DNA from: Salinilacihabitans rarus
GTDB taxonomy: Archaea; Halobacteriota; Halobacteria; Halobacteriales; Natrialbaceae
DNA length: 64,000 bases
Assembly (NCBI RefSeq): GCF_024296665.1
Contig: NZ_CP100762.1
Span: 2,728,001 to 2,792,000 of the forward strand
Reading direction: 5' to 3'
The notes beneath the pieces were generated by a model. That model was not told the origin of the DNA. It did not search any database and saw only the letters and a program-made list of their open reading frames with translations. Both the position numbers and the translations under genes were made by a program. How positions within the stretch are numbered: the first letter of the stretch is position 1; each line of letters opens with the position of its first letter. This document shows positions 7,750 to 16,438 of this stretch, in pieces.

Positions 7750-8747
7750 CGGGCGGGGACGCGCCGACCATCGGCGTCGAACTGACACCGGAGCACCCGC
7801 CGGAGCGGCTGGCGGCGCTGGCGGCGCTCGCGGAGGACGAGGGCTTCGACCTCGCCTTCGCGAGCAGTCACTACTTCAACCGCGACCCGTTCGTGACGTG
7901 CTCGCGGATGGCCGACGCGACCGACGAGATTCGGCTGGGGCCGGGCGTGGTCAACCCCTACGAGTCCCACCCCGTCACGCTCGCCGCGCGCACGGCGACG
8001 CTCGACGAGGTCAGCGGCGGCCGCGCGGTGTTCGGGATCGGTGCCGGGGACCGATCCGCGCTCGCGAACCTCGGGATCGAGCGCGACCGGCCGCTGCGGC
8101 GCGTACTGGAGACGTTCGACCTCGCGCGCGACCTCTGGGCGGGCGAGACGGTCACCCACGAGGGGACGTTCACGGCGCGGGACGCCTCGCTCAACTTCGA
8201 CGCCCGCGAGGTGCCGGTCTACGTCGGCGCGCAGGGGCCGCACATGCTGCGGATGAGCGCGAAACACGCCGACGGCGTCCTGATAAACGCCTCGCACCCG
8301 CGGGACTTCGAGTGGGCGGCGGGGCAGGTCGAGAAGGGGGTGGCGGAGCGTTCGGACGAGCGGGGTCCCTTCGAGGCGCTGGCGTTCGCGAGCGTGAGCG
8401 TGGCCGACGAGGAGGCCGCGGCGCGCGACGCCGCGCGGCCGCCGGTCGCGTTCATCGCGGCCGGGGCGGCCGATCCCGTCCTCGACCGCCACGGGATCGA
8501 CCGCGAGGCCGCGGCCGCGGTCAGCGAGGCGCTGGAACGGGGCGACCTCGGCGAGGCGTTCGAGCGGGTCACGCCGGGGATGATCGACGCCTTCTGCATC
8601 GCGGGGACGACCGAGACGGTCGCCGACCGGTTCGCGGCGGCGCTCGACCACGTCGACGGGATCGTAGTGGGGTCGCCGCTGGGGCCGGATCTCGAAGCGG
8701 CGATTCCGCGGGCGAGCGAGGCGCTCGCGCTGGCGGCCGAGCGCTGA
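7746..8747 (+). CDS. F420-dependent LLM-class oxidoreductase (Mer-like)
   Basis: This 333-residue TIM-barrel flavin-type oxidoreductase has the opening IGVELTPEHPPERL, then LGPGVVNPYESHPV near residue 62, a GIGAGDRSAL segment near residue 98 and PVYVGAQGPHML near residue 158. The pattern is that of the luciferase-like family closest to methylenetetrahydromethanopterin reductase. Haloarchaea lack methanogenesis, so the substrate is likely a folate-type C1 carrier or something unrelated. The gene overlaps cofE by 4 bases (ATGA), which links it to F420 supply. Confidence 0.88.
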   Translation: MTGGDAPTIGVELTPEHPPERLAALAALAEDEGFDLAFASSHYFNRDPFVTCSRMADATDEIRLGPGVVNPYESHPVTLAARTATLDEVSGGRAVFGIGAGDRSALANLGIERDRPLRRVLETFDLARDLWAGETVTHEGTFTARDASLNFDAREVPVYVGAQGPHMLRMSAKHADGVLINASHPRDFEWAAGQVEKGVAERSDERGPFEALAFASVSVADEEAAARDAARPPVAFIAAGAADPVLDRHGIDREAAAAVSEALERGDLGEAFERVTPGMIDAFCIAGTTETVADRFAAALDHVDGIVVGSPLGPDLEAAIPRASEALALAAER

Positions 8748-8749
8748 GT

Positions 8750-8941
8750 TCAGGCCCGCGTGAAGAGGCTGCCGACCGCGCCGACGGTGAGCGCGCCGAA
8801 GACGGCGAGCGAGAAGATCACCAGCACCGTTCCCATCGCGAGCAGGAGCGGGGCGAGGCCCTCGCCGGTCGCGACGCCGGCGAAGTGTTCGTTCAACTCG
8901 ACGAACTCGTCCACGATGACGTTCAGTACCACGGGGTTCAT
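8750..8941 (-). CDS. Small conserved membrane protein
   Basis: This 63-residue protein starts MNPVVLNVIVDEFVELNEHFAG. A short amphipathic N-terminus is followed by a hydrophobic stretch from about residue 30 to the end (LAPLLLAMGTVLVIF onward) that could form one long or two short membrane segments. I do not recognise a function. It is convergent with the LLM oxidoreductase gene, with 2 bases between the stops, and has its own codon pattern typical of the window. Confidence 0.65.
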   Translation of the reverse strand: MNPVVLNVIVDEFVELNEHFAGVATGEGLAPLLLAMGTVLVIFSLAVFGALTVGAVGSLFTRA

Positions 8942-9027
8942 GTGTGCGGGTTGTGACCGCTGGTACTTGTCCGTGCCGGTCGCGCGCGGTCGGTGGGCCT
9001 ATACGCCCGTCGCACGTACGGACGGTC

Positions 9028-9255
9028 GTGACCGACGACGCGACGCTCTCGGACTTCTTCGGGGCGGACGACGGGGACGACGAGTCCGGGCCGGAGTCGG
9101 GCGCGGACGGCCCGGCGGCCGCCGCGCCCGACGTCGAACCGGCCCGGTCGACGTACGCGTGGGGGGAGTACACCTGCGAGAACTGCGGCGGGGCGACGCG
9201 GCGCGCGTGGCGGGACGGCGACGCGCTCGTCTGTCCGTCGTGTAAGACGTGGTGA
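9028..9255 (+). CDS. Small zinc-ribbon protein (DUF7573-like)
   Basis: This 75-residue protein starts at GTG 9028 (TDDATLSDFFGADDG). It has an acidic, low-complexity middle and a C-terminal zinc ribbon with CENC near residue 50 and CPSC near residue 70, ending CKTW. The layout resembles a small haloarchaeal family that I believe is DUF7573; that name is tentative. The GTG is chosen because the longer frame from 8944 begins with a non-acidic, promoter-like stretch. Function is unknown. Confidence 0.6.
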   Translation: MTDDATLSDFFGADDGDDESGPESGADGPAAAAPDVEPARSTYAWGEYTCENCGGATRRAWRDGDALVCPSCKTW

Positions 9256-9283
9256 GGCCGGCCCGGCCGGTGCCTCCAGAACA

Positions 9284-9290
9284 TTTATGC
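9284..9290 (+). promoter_or_regulatory. TATA box of the cold-shock gene
   Basis: TTTATGC lies 27 bases before the ATG at 9317, which fits a very short 5' leader. Confidence 0.55.
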
Positions 9291-9316
9291 CCTCGACGTG
9301 ACTCTGTGCACACGCA

Positions 9317-9511
9317 ATGGCGAAAGGTACGGTCGCATTCTTCAACGACACTGGCGGCTACGGCTTCATCGAGACTGACGACGCGGACGAGGACGTGTTC
9401 TTCCACATGGAGGACGTCGGCGGCCCCGACCTCGAGGAGGGTCAGGAACTCGAGTTCGAGATCGTCGAAGCCGAGAAGGGCCCACGCGCGACCAACGTCG
9501 AGCGACTGTAG
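9317..9511 (+). CDS. cspA: Cold-shock domain protein
   Basis: This 64-residue single cold-shock domain protein starts MAKGTVAFFNDTGGYGFIE. Both nucleic-acid binding motifs are present: RNP1-like GYGFIE near residue 14 and RNP2-like VFFHM near residue 27. It ends KGPRATNVERL as in bacterial-type CspA. It probably acts as an RNA chaperone. The acidic insertion TDDADED between the two motifs is a halophilic feature. It is probably monocistronic. Confidence 0.95.
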   Translation: MAKGTVAFFNDTGGYGFIETDDADEDVFFHMEDVGGPDLEEGQELEFEIVEAEKGPRATNVERL

Positions 9512-9778
9512 ACCCACAGTACTGAGGCATCGTTCTCCGATCGCAACGACCCCGGAGCCGCCGCTGTACGCCGGTTCGCCGCCGAACGCCGCCCCTACGC
9601 GACCGAACGCTTTCGCTTCCCGTCGCAAGTCGAACGGTCGAAATAACGGGGTCGGTCTGCCGAAGTGTCGTCCCGTTCGACACAAGGCATATGTCAATCA
9701 ACCTCTGACGACGTACTGACGAGAGATGCGTCGAACGCACCCCCGCTATGACGGTGGTTCGCCTCCTTATTCACTCCC

Positions 9779-10768
9779 ATGACGGACGCCAATCCCCCTC
9801 CACGGGCCGACCGGGCGGACCGCTCGTCGTCGCTCGACCCGCTGCCGGTGTCGGCGGTCTCGGAACTCTGCGAGGAGATCCGGACGAACGTCGGGCGCGT
9901 GATCGTCGGTCACGACGAGGCGATCGACCACGTCCTGACGACGATCCTCGGGCGCGGCCACGTCCTGCTCGACGACGTCCCCGGCGTCGGCAAGACGATG
10001 CTCGCGCGCTCGATCGCACGTTCGATCGACTGTAGCTTCCGGCGGGTCCAGTTTACGCCCGACCTCCTGCCCTCCGACGTCACCGGCGTCAACGTCTTCG
10101 ACCAGCGGACCCGCGAGTTCGAGTTCCAGCCGGGTCCCGTCTTCGCGAACGTCGTGCTGGGCGACGAGATCAACCGCGCGCCGCCGAAGACCCAGTCGGC
10201 GCTGCTCGAGGCGATGGAGGAGCGACAGGTGACAGTCGACGGCGAGACCCACGAGTTGCCGGACCCGTTCACGGTCATCGCGACCCAGAACGCCGTCGAA
10301 CCCAACCGGACGTACGAACTGCCGTTTGCCGAACTCGACCGGTTCACGAAGAAACTCCACCTCGGCTACCCCGACCCCGCCGACGAGGCCGACATGCTCG
10401 CGCGGACGGTCGGCCACCACCCGATCGAGTCGCTCGAACCGGTCACCGACGTCGAGTCGATCGTCCGCGCCCGCGAGGCCGTCGCCGAGGTGACCGTCCG
10501 CGAACCCGTCCGCGAGTACGCGACGCGGCTCGCCGGCTACACCCGCGAGCACGCCCGGATCGGCGCGAGCCCCCGCGGCACCATCGCGCTGTTGCGGGTG
10601 GCCCAGGCCCGGGCCGTCCTCGAAGGACGCGACTACGTCACCCCCGACGACGTCCAGTACGAGGCGCCGCTGGCGCTGAGCCACCGCGTCCGGACGGGGT
10701 CGAGCGCGGCCGAGCGCGACGGCACCGCGGTCGTCGAGGACGCCCTCGATCGCGTCCCGGTCGAGTAG
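9779..10768 (+). CDS. MoxR-family AAA ATPase
   Basis: This 329-residue ATPase has Walker A GVGKTML near residue 67, Walker B VLGDEINRAPPKTQ near residue 123 and the sensor region VIATQNAVEPNRTYELP near residue 165, matching the MoxR/RavA group. Such ATPases act as chaperones for partner VWA, DUF58 or protease-like proteins. It is followed at once by DUF58 and transglutaminase genes, the standard MoxR operon. A TATA-like CTTATTCAC at 9764-9772 lies very close to this ATG, so translation could instead begin at the in-frame GTG at 9848; I keep the longer form. Confidence 0.92.
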   Translation: MTDANPPPRADRADRSSSLDPLPVSAVSELCEEIRTNVGRVIVGHDEAIDHVLTTILGRGHVLLDDVPGVGKTMLARSIARSIDCSFRRVQFTPDLLPSDVTGVNVFDQRTREFEFQPGPVFANVVLGDEINRAPPKTQSALLEAMEERQVTVDGETHELPDPFTVIATQNAVEPNRTYELPFAELDRFTKKLHLGYPDPADEADMLARTVGHHPIESLEPVTDVESIVRAREAVAEVTVREPVREYATRLAGYTREHARIGASPRGTIALLRVAQARAVLEGRDYVTPDDVQYEAPLALSHRVRTGSSAAERDGTAVVEDALDRVPVE

Positions 10769-10769
10769 C

Positions 10770-11807
10770 ATGCGGCTCACGACTCGCGGCCTGGGCGCCG
10801 TCGCCGTCGTCGCCTTCGCCGTCGTGATGGCGGCGGCGTTCGGCGCACGGGCGCTGAACGGCCTCGTCGTCCCGCTGCTCGTCGCGCTGGCGGGCGCTGT
10901 CGTCTCCGTCGCCCGGACCGACGGCCCCACCGTCGGACGCCGCCCGGTCGAGGCGGGGTTCCCCGGCGAGCGCCGGACCGTCGAGGTGACAGTCGAGACC
11001 GACTCGCCGACCGCCGCCAGCGTCGCGGACGCCGTCGGCGACGGCCTGTCGGCGCCGGAGACCCGCGTCGAGACGACGCTCGACGAGGGGACGACCTACG
11101 AGTACGACCTGCGACTCGACTCGCGTGGCGAACGCCGGGTCGGCCCGCTCTCGGTCGTCGTCACGGACGTGCTCGGACTCGTCGAGCAGCGCTTCGAGGA
11201 CGGCCGGACGACGCCCGTGCTCGTCTACCCACGGGTCTACGACCTCCGCGGCGGGGCCGGCTACGACCTGCGGTTGCTCACCGACGAAGTCCGGGAGGGC
11301 GACCGCGAGGAGTTCGACTACCTCCGGGAGTACCGGCGCGGCGACGCGCTCCGGGACGTCCACTGGAAGTCGGCGGCCAAGCGCGTCGACGACGAACTCG
11401 TCGTCAAGGAGTTCGTCGCCGACGAGACCGTCGGCTCGACCATGATCGCCGTCGAACCGGCGCCGCGAGGCGACGAGGAGGAACTCCTCGCGGCCGCCGC
11501 CAGCGTCGCGCGGTACCTGCTCGAACGGGAGGTCGCCGTCGGCCTGCTCGTCGCCGGCGACTCGCTGCCGCCCGACACCGGCGACCGCCACCGCCACGAA
11601 CTCCTGCGCACGCTCGCGCTCGCCGACCTCGCGCCGCTCGACGAGCGCGACCGGCGCCGGGCGGACGTCGTGATCCACGCCGGCGCCGGCGGCGCCGCGG
11701 TCGACGTCGGCGGCCGCGAGATCCCGTTCGACCGCCTCCGCGGCGACCCGGTCGAGGCGGCCGCGCTCGGCGCCGACGGCAGTGACGCGTCGGAGGTGGT
11801 CGCGTGA
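10770..11807 (+). CDS. DUF58 domain-containing protein
   Basis: This 345-residue protein has two N-terminal membrane segments (residues 5-50), then an extracytoplasmic-like beta-rich region, then the DUF58 signature REEFDYLREYRRGDALRD near residue 177, continuing VHWKSAAKR. DUF58 is a VWA-like fold found next to MoxR ATPases. It follows moxR by one base and its stop overlaps a GTG (GTGA). That stop lies inside a 19-bp direct repeat, discussed with the 11791-11874 element. The role in envelope or protein maturation is inferred from the operon only. Confidence 0.9.
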   Translation: MRLTTRGLGAVAVVAFAVVMAAAFGARALNGLVVPLLVALAGAVVSVARTDGPTVGRRPVEAGFPGERRTVEVTVETDSPTAASVADAVGDGLSAPETRVETTLDEGTTYEYDLRLDSRGERRVGPLSVVVTDVLGLVEQRFEDGRTTPVLVYPRVYDLRGGAGYDLRLLTDEVREGDREEFDYLREYRRGDALRDVHWKSAAKRVDDELVVKEFVADETVGSTMIAVEPAPRGDEEELLAAAASVARYLLEREVAVGLLVAGDSLPPDTGDRHRHELLRTLALADLAPLDERDRRRADVVIHAGAGGAAVDVGGREIPFDRLRGDPVEAAALGADGSDASEVVA

Positions 11808-11874
11808 GCGAGCCCTGCGAGCGAACGCGAGTACGCCAGCGCGACGCGCTGGAGCCGGAGGTGGTCGCGTGAGC
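11791..11874 (+). repeat. 19-bp direct repeat duplicating a GTGA stop-start junction
   Basis: The same 19 bases occur at 11791-11809 and 11856-11874. Each copy holds ...GTCGCGTGAGC, that is, a GTG start overlapped by a TGA stop. The first copy ends the DUF58 gene, the second starts the transglutaminase gene. Between them a 22-codon frame (11804-11872) begins in copy 1 and ends in copy 2 with the same terminal residues VVA. The spacer is rich in GCGAGCGAACGCGAG-type sequence. Confidence 0.8.
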
Positions 11875-14166
11875 ACGCGGACGCGCTCGTGGACCGTCTC
11901 GACGAGCCTCGACGGGGTCGTCGGGCCGCGGGCGTTCCGGGCGCTCGCGCTCGCGGCCGTGGCGATCCTGCTCGCGTCGGTCGTCTCCGTCCTCCTCGAG
12001 GTCACCCGCGTCGTCGGCGGGTCGCAGGCGCTGATCTCGCTCGTCGCCCTCGCGGTGGCGGTGGCGACGGTCCTCGCGCGGACGATCCGGCCCCGCTCGG
12101 CGACCGCGCTCGCGACGGCCGCGGCGCTGGTCGGCTTCGCCTACTACTTCGAGGCGGCGGGCGTCGGGATCGGCACCGCGCTTTCGGCCACGGACCAGCT
12201 CCTCTCGGACACGATCGCGCTCGCGACCGGCCTGCCGCTGGACCGGATGGTCGAGGCGGGGGTCTGGACGCTCGGCTTCGCCCCGGGGCCGGCGTTCCTC
12301 TCGTGGTACCTCGCGATCCGGCGGCGCTACGCGCTGGCGGTCGTCCCCGGCGGCGCGGCCCTGCTGTTTCTCGTGCTCACGGGGGACGCGGCCCTCGGGC
12401 CGACCGTCATCGGCACCGTCGGCGGCGTCGCCGCGGTCGGCTTCGGCGAACTCGAACGCCGGGAGGGGTCGATCGCCCAGGCGGACCTGCTTGCGCTGCT
12501 GTTCGCGGCGACGGTCGTCCTCTCGCTGTCGGTCACGCTCGTCCCCGGCGGCGCGGCCCAGCCGACGATCCTCGTCTCCGACGACGACGCCGGCGACGGC
12601 ACCCTCGAAGGGAGCATCGACGCCGCGCCCGACCGCTCGGCGATCGCCGGCGACGTCGAGTTGACCCCGGAGGTCCGTTTCACGATCCGCTCGGAGCGGG
12701 AGTCCTACTGGCGAACCGGCGTCTACGACCGGTTCACCGGCGACGCGTGGGTGCGCACGGGGCAGGCGGCCCCCTACGCCGACGGCCGCCTCGACGAGCC
12801 GCCGGGCGAGTACGAGACGGTCCGCCAGACGGTGACCGTCGAGGAGGGCGTCGAGACGATGCCGGCCGCGCCCCAGCCGGTCGCGATCGAGGGCGAGATC
12901 ACCGGGAACACCGAGGTCACCACCCACGGGCAGGTCAGACCCGCCTCGCCGTTGATCCGGGGCGACACGTACAACGTCGAGAGCGCGGTCGTCGACGCCC
13001 GCCCGGCCGAACTCCGCGCCGCCGGCACCGACTACCCCGAGGAGGTCGAGTCGCGGTACCTGCAGACGCCCGAGACGACCTCCGGCGAGTTCGAGGCCGC
13101 GACGGCCGGGGTGGTCGACGGCGCCGACACCCCTTACGACAAGGCCGCGACGATCGAGCGCCACCTCCGGACGTCGAACGGCTACTCGCTCTCGGTCGAC
13201 CGTCCGGACGGCAACGTCGCCGAGGCGTTCCTCTTCGAGATGGAGGAGGGCTACTGCGTCTACTTCGCGACGACGATGGTCCAGATGCTGCGCGCCGAGG
13301 GCGTCCCGGCGCGGTACGTCACGGGCTACACGAGCGGCCAGCAGGTCGACGACGGCACGTGGGTCGTCCGCGGGCTCGACGCTCACGCGTGGGTCGAGGT
13401 CTACTTCCCCGACCACGGCTGGGTCGCGTTCGATCCGACGCCCGCCGACACCCGCAACGAGGTCCACGCCGACCGCCTCGAAGACGCCCGCGAGGCCGGC
13501 GAGGAGAACGTCGACACCGAGGAAAGCGAGGGCGTGCCGGTCGACGGCCCCGGCGCGAGCGACGACGAGTTCGGAACGGACGAGATAGACGGGACCGGCC
13601 CCACGCTGCGCCCCGACGAGGACGTGGACCCGCGCAACACCTCCCCCGGCGAGGGGACGGACGGCCCGACGATCCCCCGCGAGGACCCGCTGAGCGGCGA
13701 CCCGGACGCGGGGGGCGGCGCGCCCGGCGACGCGGACGACGGCGGGGAGACGACCCCCACGCCGGCGGACGCCGTCGTCGCGTTCGCGCTGGTCGTCGGC
13801 CTCGCCGCGGGCGTCCACCGGGCCGGCGTGACCGCGCTCGTCGGGCGCGAGGCGCGCCTCTACTGGCAGGGGTTCCGGGGTGACCCCGAGGCGGACGTCG
13901 AGCGGGCCTACCGACGGCTCGAACTGCTGCTCGAACGGCGCTACCGGCCGCGGCGGGAGTCCGAGTCGGTCCGGCAGTACCTGAGGACGCTGTCGCGGTA
14001 CCGGTCGTTCGACGACGAGGCCGTCCGCGTCGGCCGCCTCTACGAGCGCGCCCGCTACGGCGACGGCGTCGACCGCGAGGCGGCCGACGAGGCGATCGCC
14101 ACCGTCGACGCGCTCGTCCGGTCGCGGCTCCCCGCCGTCGGCCGGTTCTGGCGCCGATCCTCGTAA
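11869..14166 (+). CDS. Transglutaminase-domain membrane protein
   Basis: This 765-residue protein starts at GTG 11869 (STRTRSWTVSTSLDG). About six membrane segments occupy residues 20-230. An outside-facing region follows, with a transglutaminase-like core carrying Cys in GYCVYFATTMVQML (near residue 463), His in LDAHAWVEVYF (near 505) and Asp in WVAFDPTP (near 520), so the catalytic triad is intact. An acidic Gly/Pro-rich linker, one more membrane segment (near 640) and a cytosolic DUF4129-like tail complete it. This is the third gene of the MoxR/DUF58 operon. Substrate unknown. Confidence 0.9.
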   Translation: MSTRTRSWTVSTSLDGVVGPRAFRALALAAVAILLASVVSVLLEVTRVVGGSQALISLVALAVAVATVLARTIRPRSATALATAAALVGFAYYFEAAGVGIGTALSATDQLLSDTIALATGLPLDRMVEAGVWTLGFAPGPAFLSWYLAIRRRYALAVVPGGAALLFLVLTGDAALGPTVIGTVGGVAAVGFGELERREGSIAQADLLALLFAATVVLSLSVTLVPGGAAQPTILVSDDDAGDGTLEGSIDAAPDRSAIAGDVELTPEVRFTIRSERESYWRTGVYDRFTGDAWVRTGQAAPYADGRLDEPPGEYETVRQTVTVEEGVETMPAAPQPVAIEGEITGNTEVTTHGQVRPASPLIRGDTYNVESAVVDARPAELRAAGTDYPEEVESRYLQTPETTSGEFEAATAGVVDGADTPYDKAATIERHLRTSNGYSLSVDRPDGNVAEAFLFEMEEGYCVYFATTMVQMLRAEGVPARYVTGYTSGQQVDDGTWVVRGLDAHAWVEVYFPDHGWVAFDPTPADTRNEVHADRLEDAREAGEENVDTEESEGVPVDGPGASDDEFGTDEIDGTGPTLRPDEDVDPRNTSPGEGTDGPTIPREDPLSGDPDAGGGAPGDADDGGETTPTPADAVVAFALVVGLAAGVHRAGVTALVGREARLYWQGFRGDPEADVERAYRRLELLLERRYRPRRESESVRQYLRTLSRYRSFDDEAVRVGRLYERARYGDGVDREAADEAIATVDALVRSRLPAVGRFWRRSS

Positions 14167-14202
14167 AAAGAACCGGCCGACGGGGGCGTGGTCCCGATAG
14201 TG

Positions 14203-14210
14203 TTTAATAT
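14203..14210 (+). promoter_or_regulatory. TATA box of the aIF1 gene
   Basis: TTTAATAT lies 24 bases before the ATG at 14235, the best TATA match in the window. Confidence 0.65.
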
Positions 14211-14234
14211 GCCCATTTCGTAGCTTGGAACGTA

Positions 14235-14528
14235 ATGTCGGAAGTCTGCTCGACGTGCGGGCTGCCCGAAGAGCTCTGCGTCTGCGAGGACGTGGCCAAG
14301 GGGCAACAACAACTCAACATCCGCATTGACGAGCGCAGATACGGTAAGGAAGTAACGATCATCGAAGGATTCGATCCGAAGGACGTCGACCTCGACAGCC
14401 TCTCGTCGGATCTCAAGTCCAAGTTCGCCTGTGGCGGCACCGTCGAGGACAGCCACATCGAGCTTCAGGGCAACCACCGCGGACGCATCGAAGAGTTCCT
14501 TCGGGACCGCGGCTTCAACGTCGCCTGA
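14235..14528 (+). CDS. Translation initiation factor aIF1 (SUI1)
   Basis: This 97-residue SUI1-family factor has a zinc-binding-like N-terminus [13 protein letters not shown] (residues 5-17), then the conserved [18 protein letters not shown] and [16 protein letters not shown] stretches. Length and order match archaeal aIF1. The factor binds the small ribosomal subunit near the P site and helps start-codon selection. It has its own TATA box and appears monocistronic. Confidence 0.96.
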   Translation: MSEVCSTCGLPEELCVCEDVAKGQQQLNIRIDERRYGKEVTIIEGFDPKDVDLDSLSSDLKSKFACGGTVEDSHIELQGNHRGRIEEFLRDRGFNVA

Positions 14529-14635
14529 GCCCGCGATGATCTGAGAGACGACTTCCGATTCCGCGACCCGTCGAACCGACTTTTCGCCGCCCCCGCGCGG
14601 CGTCGATTACGGCCGAGCGACGGCCTCCTCCGTCG

Positions 14636-14995
14636 TCAGAAGGGAACGTCCGGCTCTTCGGCCGCCTCGTCGTCCGAGACGAGGTCGTACGCCTCGGCCC
14701 ACTCCGTGAGGCCGCCGGCCATGCTCTCGACGGTCGCGTCGGCGCTACCCTCGTAGGAACCGATCAGCCGCGCCGCCTGCACGCTCGCCTTCCCGTGCGG
14801 GCAGACCGTCACGACGCGGTCGGCGTCGTCGAACTCCGCGATGCGCGCCGGGAGTTCGTCGAACGGGACGTTCTCGCTGTCGGGGATGTGGGCCCGTTCG
14901 AAGCTCCGCTCGTCGCGGATGTCGACGACGTGGACGTCCTCGCCGTCGTCCTCGAGGAGTCGGTGTACCTCGTCCGTGGAGATTTCGCCGTCCAT
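14636..14995 (-). CDS. Rhodanese-like sulfurtransferase
   Basis: This 119-residue single rhodanese domain starts MDGEISTDEVHRLLEDD. It has the DIRDERSFERAHIPDSENVP segment split around residues 25-44 and an active-site loop VTVCPHGKAS with the catalytic Cys near residue 64. Single-domain proteins of this type carry persulfide sulfur or act as regulatory sulfur carriers; the partner is unknown. A TATA-like CTTATGC lies near 15022-15031, about 30 bases upstream, giving it a promoter separate from the RNA polymerase operon. Confidence 0.9.
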   Translation of the reverse strand: MDGEISTDEVHRLLEDDGEDVHVVDIRDERSFERAHIPDSENVPFDELPARIAEFDDADRVVTVCPHGKASVQAARLIGSYEGSADATVESMAGGLTEWAEAYDLVSDDEAAEEPDVPF

Positions 14996-15060
14996 CGGCT
15001 CGACGTTCGGGGAGCGAGCGCATAAGGGATACGGCTACGACTTCGCGGGGCCGCGGCGGC

Positions 15061-15663
15061 TCACTCGCCGTCGGCACCCGACAGCAACGCGAACAGCCCC
15101 CCCGGGTCGCCGTCGAAGCGCTCCAGCAGCGACCGGGCGGTCGCGCGGACCTCGTCGTCGACGCGGACGTGGACCATCCCCTCGTCGGGCTGGCCGTAGA
15201 CGACGCTCGCGCCGTCGGGGGCGGCGACGACCGCCGGCAGCGTCGCGAGGTCCTCCTCGCCGTCGACGAGGATCGTCGTCGGCTCCTCGGCCGCGAGCGC
15301 CTCGCGGAGCGCGACGAGCAACGCCTCGGTGAGCGTCGCGGCCGGGTTGGCGACCTCGCGGCTCGCCTCGTCGGTCACGGCGCGTTCGATCTCCTCGTCG
15401 ACCGCGGTGCGCTTCGTCCGGCCGTCGACGAGGGCGACGTCGGGCGCGCGGCCGGCTTCGAGGAAGTGGTAGGTGACGACGTCGCCGACGGCGATCAGCG
15501 GGCCGGCGACGTCCTCCAGGAGGACGCGGGCGTCGGTCTCGATCGGCCCGAGCGGCGTCTTGAGATCGGATCTGAGGGCGGGAGGGAGGGAGACGACGAC
15601 GCGGGGCTCGGACTCGTCGGAATCGCGGGCGCGGTCGCTCGCGGGACGGTCGTCGCGGGTCAC
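15061..15663 (-). CDS. GTP-dependent dephospho-CoA kinase (DUF359)
   Basis: This 200-residue protein has the DUF359 motifs GPLIAVGDVVTYHF near residue 54, LVDGRTKR near residue 78, NPAATLTEAL near residue 105 and VDGEEDLATLPAVVAAPDG near residue 131, then YGQPDEGMV. Archaeal members phosphorylate dephospho-CoA with GTP in the last step of CoA synthesis. It is the last gene of the aIF2-gamma / PIN / rpoE1 / spt4 operon with one base between it and spt4, an arrangement common in archaea. Confidence 0.9.
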   Translation of the reverse strand: MTRDDRPASDRARDSDESEPRVVVSLPPALRSDLKTPLGPIETDARVLLEDVAGPLIAVGDVVTYHFLEAGRAPDVALVDGRTKRTAVDEEIERAVTDEASREVANPAATLTEALLVALREALAAEEPTTILVDGEEDLATLPAVVAAPDGASVVYGQPDEGMVHVRVDDEVRATARSLLERFDGDPGGLFALLSGADGE

Positions 15664-15664
15664 G

Positions 15665-15862
15665 TCACCGGACCTTGAGCGCGTACGCGCCGGGGCGGTC
15701 GACCTGCATCTCGCGGGCGATCTCGCTCTCCTCGGGGTGGGCGATGACGACGTAGCCCGCCCAGTCCTCGGTGAGCGAGGAGGACCCGCAGTTCTCGCAG
15801 GTCTCGGCGTTGGCCTGGTTGACGAGGTGGCACTCGCGACAGACGAGTCGGTTCGACGCCAC
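15665..15862 (-). CDS. spt4: Transcription elongation factor Spt4 (RpoE'')
   Basis: This 65-residue zinc protein has two Cys pairs, CREC near residue 8 and CENC near residue 23. It ends HPEESEIAREMQVDRPGAYA with the terminal ALKVR. This is the archaeal Spt4/RpoE'' pattern. It binds Spt5 and the RNA polymerase clamp to support elongation. It lies 2 bases after rpoE1 and 1 base before the DUF359 kinase, so it is tightly co-transcribed. Confidence 0.96.
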   Translation of the reverse strand: MASNRLVCRECHLVNQANAETCENCGSSSLTEDWAGYVVIAHPEESEIAREMQVDRPGAYALKVR

Positions 15863-15864
15863 GC

Positions 15865-16437
15865 TTACTCACCCGCCGTCGCTTCTTCGCGCTCCTCGCG
15901 CTCCTCGCGCAGCCAGCGGTGCTTGCCGAGGCCGGGCTGTTTGGCCGTCAGGCCGATCTTCGAGTCCCGCGGGTTGCGCTCGTCGATGCTCTTGGTGACG
16001 ATTCGCGCGCGGACCGCGTCGTCGACGCCGAGGGCGCGGTCGGACTCGTTCGAGGCCAGCCGCTGGTTCTCGCCGTCGAACGCGAGGTACTCCTTGGAGA
16101 TCTGTGAGACGTGCAGCAGGCCGTCGACGGGGCCGATCCCGACGAAGGCGCCGAACTCGACGACCTCGACGATCGTGCCGTCGACGACCTCCTGCATCTG
16201 GGGGTCGAACGTGACGGCGTCGAACTCCGCCTCGTAGTAGACGCCCGGCCGGTTCGGCAGGACCGTCCCCTCGCCGATGTCGTGGACGTCGGTGACGGAG
16301 ACGACGGAGCCGACCTCCTCGTCCATCCGGCCTTCGAGTTTGTCCTGTAGCAGTCGCTTCACGAGCTCCGGAGACACCTCGCCGAGCTCCTCCGGCGGCA
16401 CTTCCACCGTATCCTTCAGTCGTACCCGTTTGTACAT
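15865..16437 (-). CDS. rpoE1: RNA polymerase subunit Rpo7 (RpoE1)
   Basis: This 190-residue protein starts MYKRVRLKDTVEVPPEEL. An N-terminal RNP-like domain is followed by an S1 domain with VVEFGAFVGIGPVDGLLHVS near residue 90, and a C-terminal Lys/Arg/Glu-rich tail. It is the Rpo7 (E') half of the polymerase stalk that partners Rpo4. It sits between the PIN gene and spt4 in one operon, the usual archaeal linkage. Confidence 0.96.
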   Translation of the reverse strand: MYKRVRLKDTVEVPPEELGEVSPELVKRLLQDKLEGRMDEEVGSVVSVTDVHDIGEGTVLPNRPGVYYEAEFDAVTFDPQMQEVVDGTIVEVVEFGAFVGIGPVDGLLHVSQISKEYLAFDGENQRLASNESDRALGVDDAVRARIVTKSIDERNPRDSKIGLTAKQPGLGKHRWLREEREEREEATAGE

Positions 16438-16438
16438 T

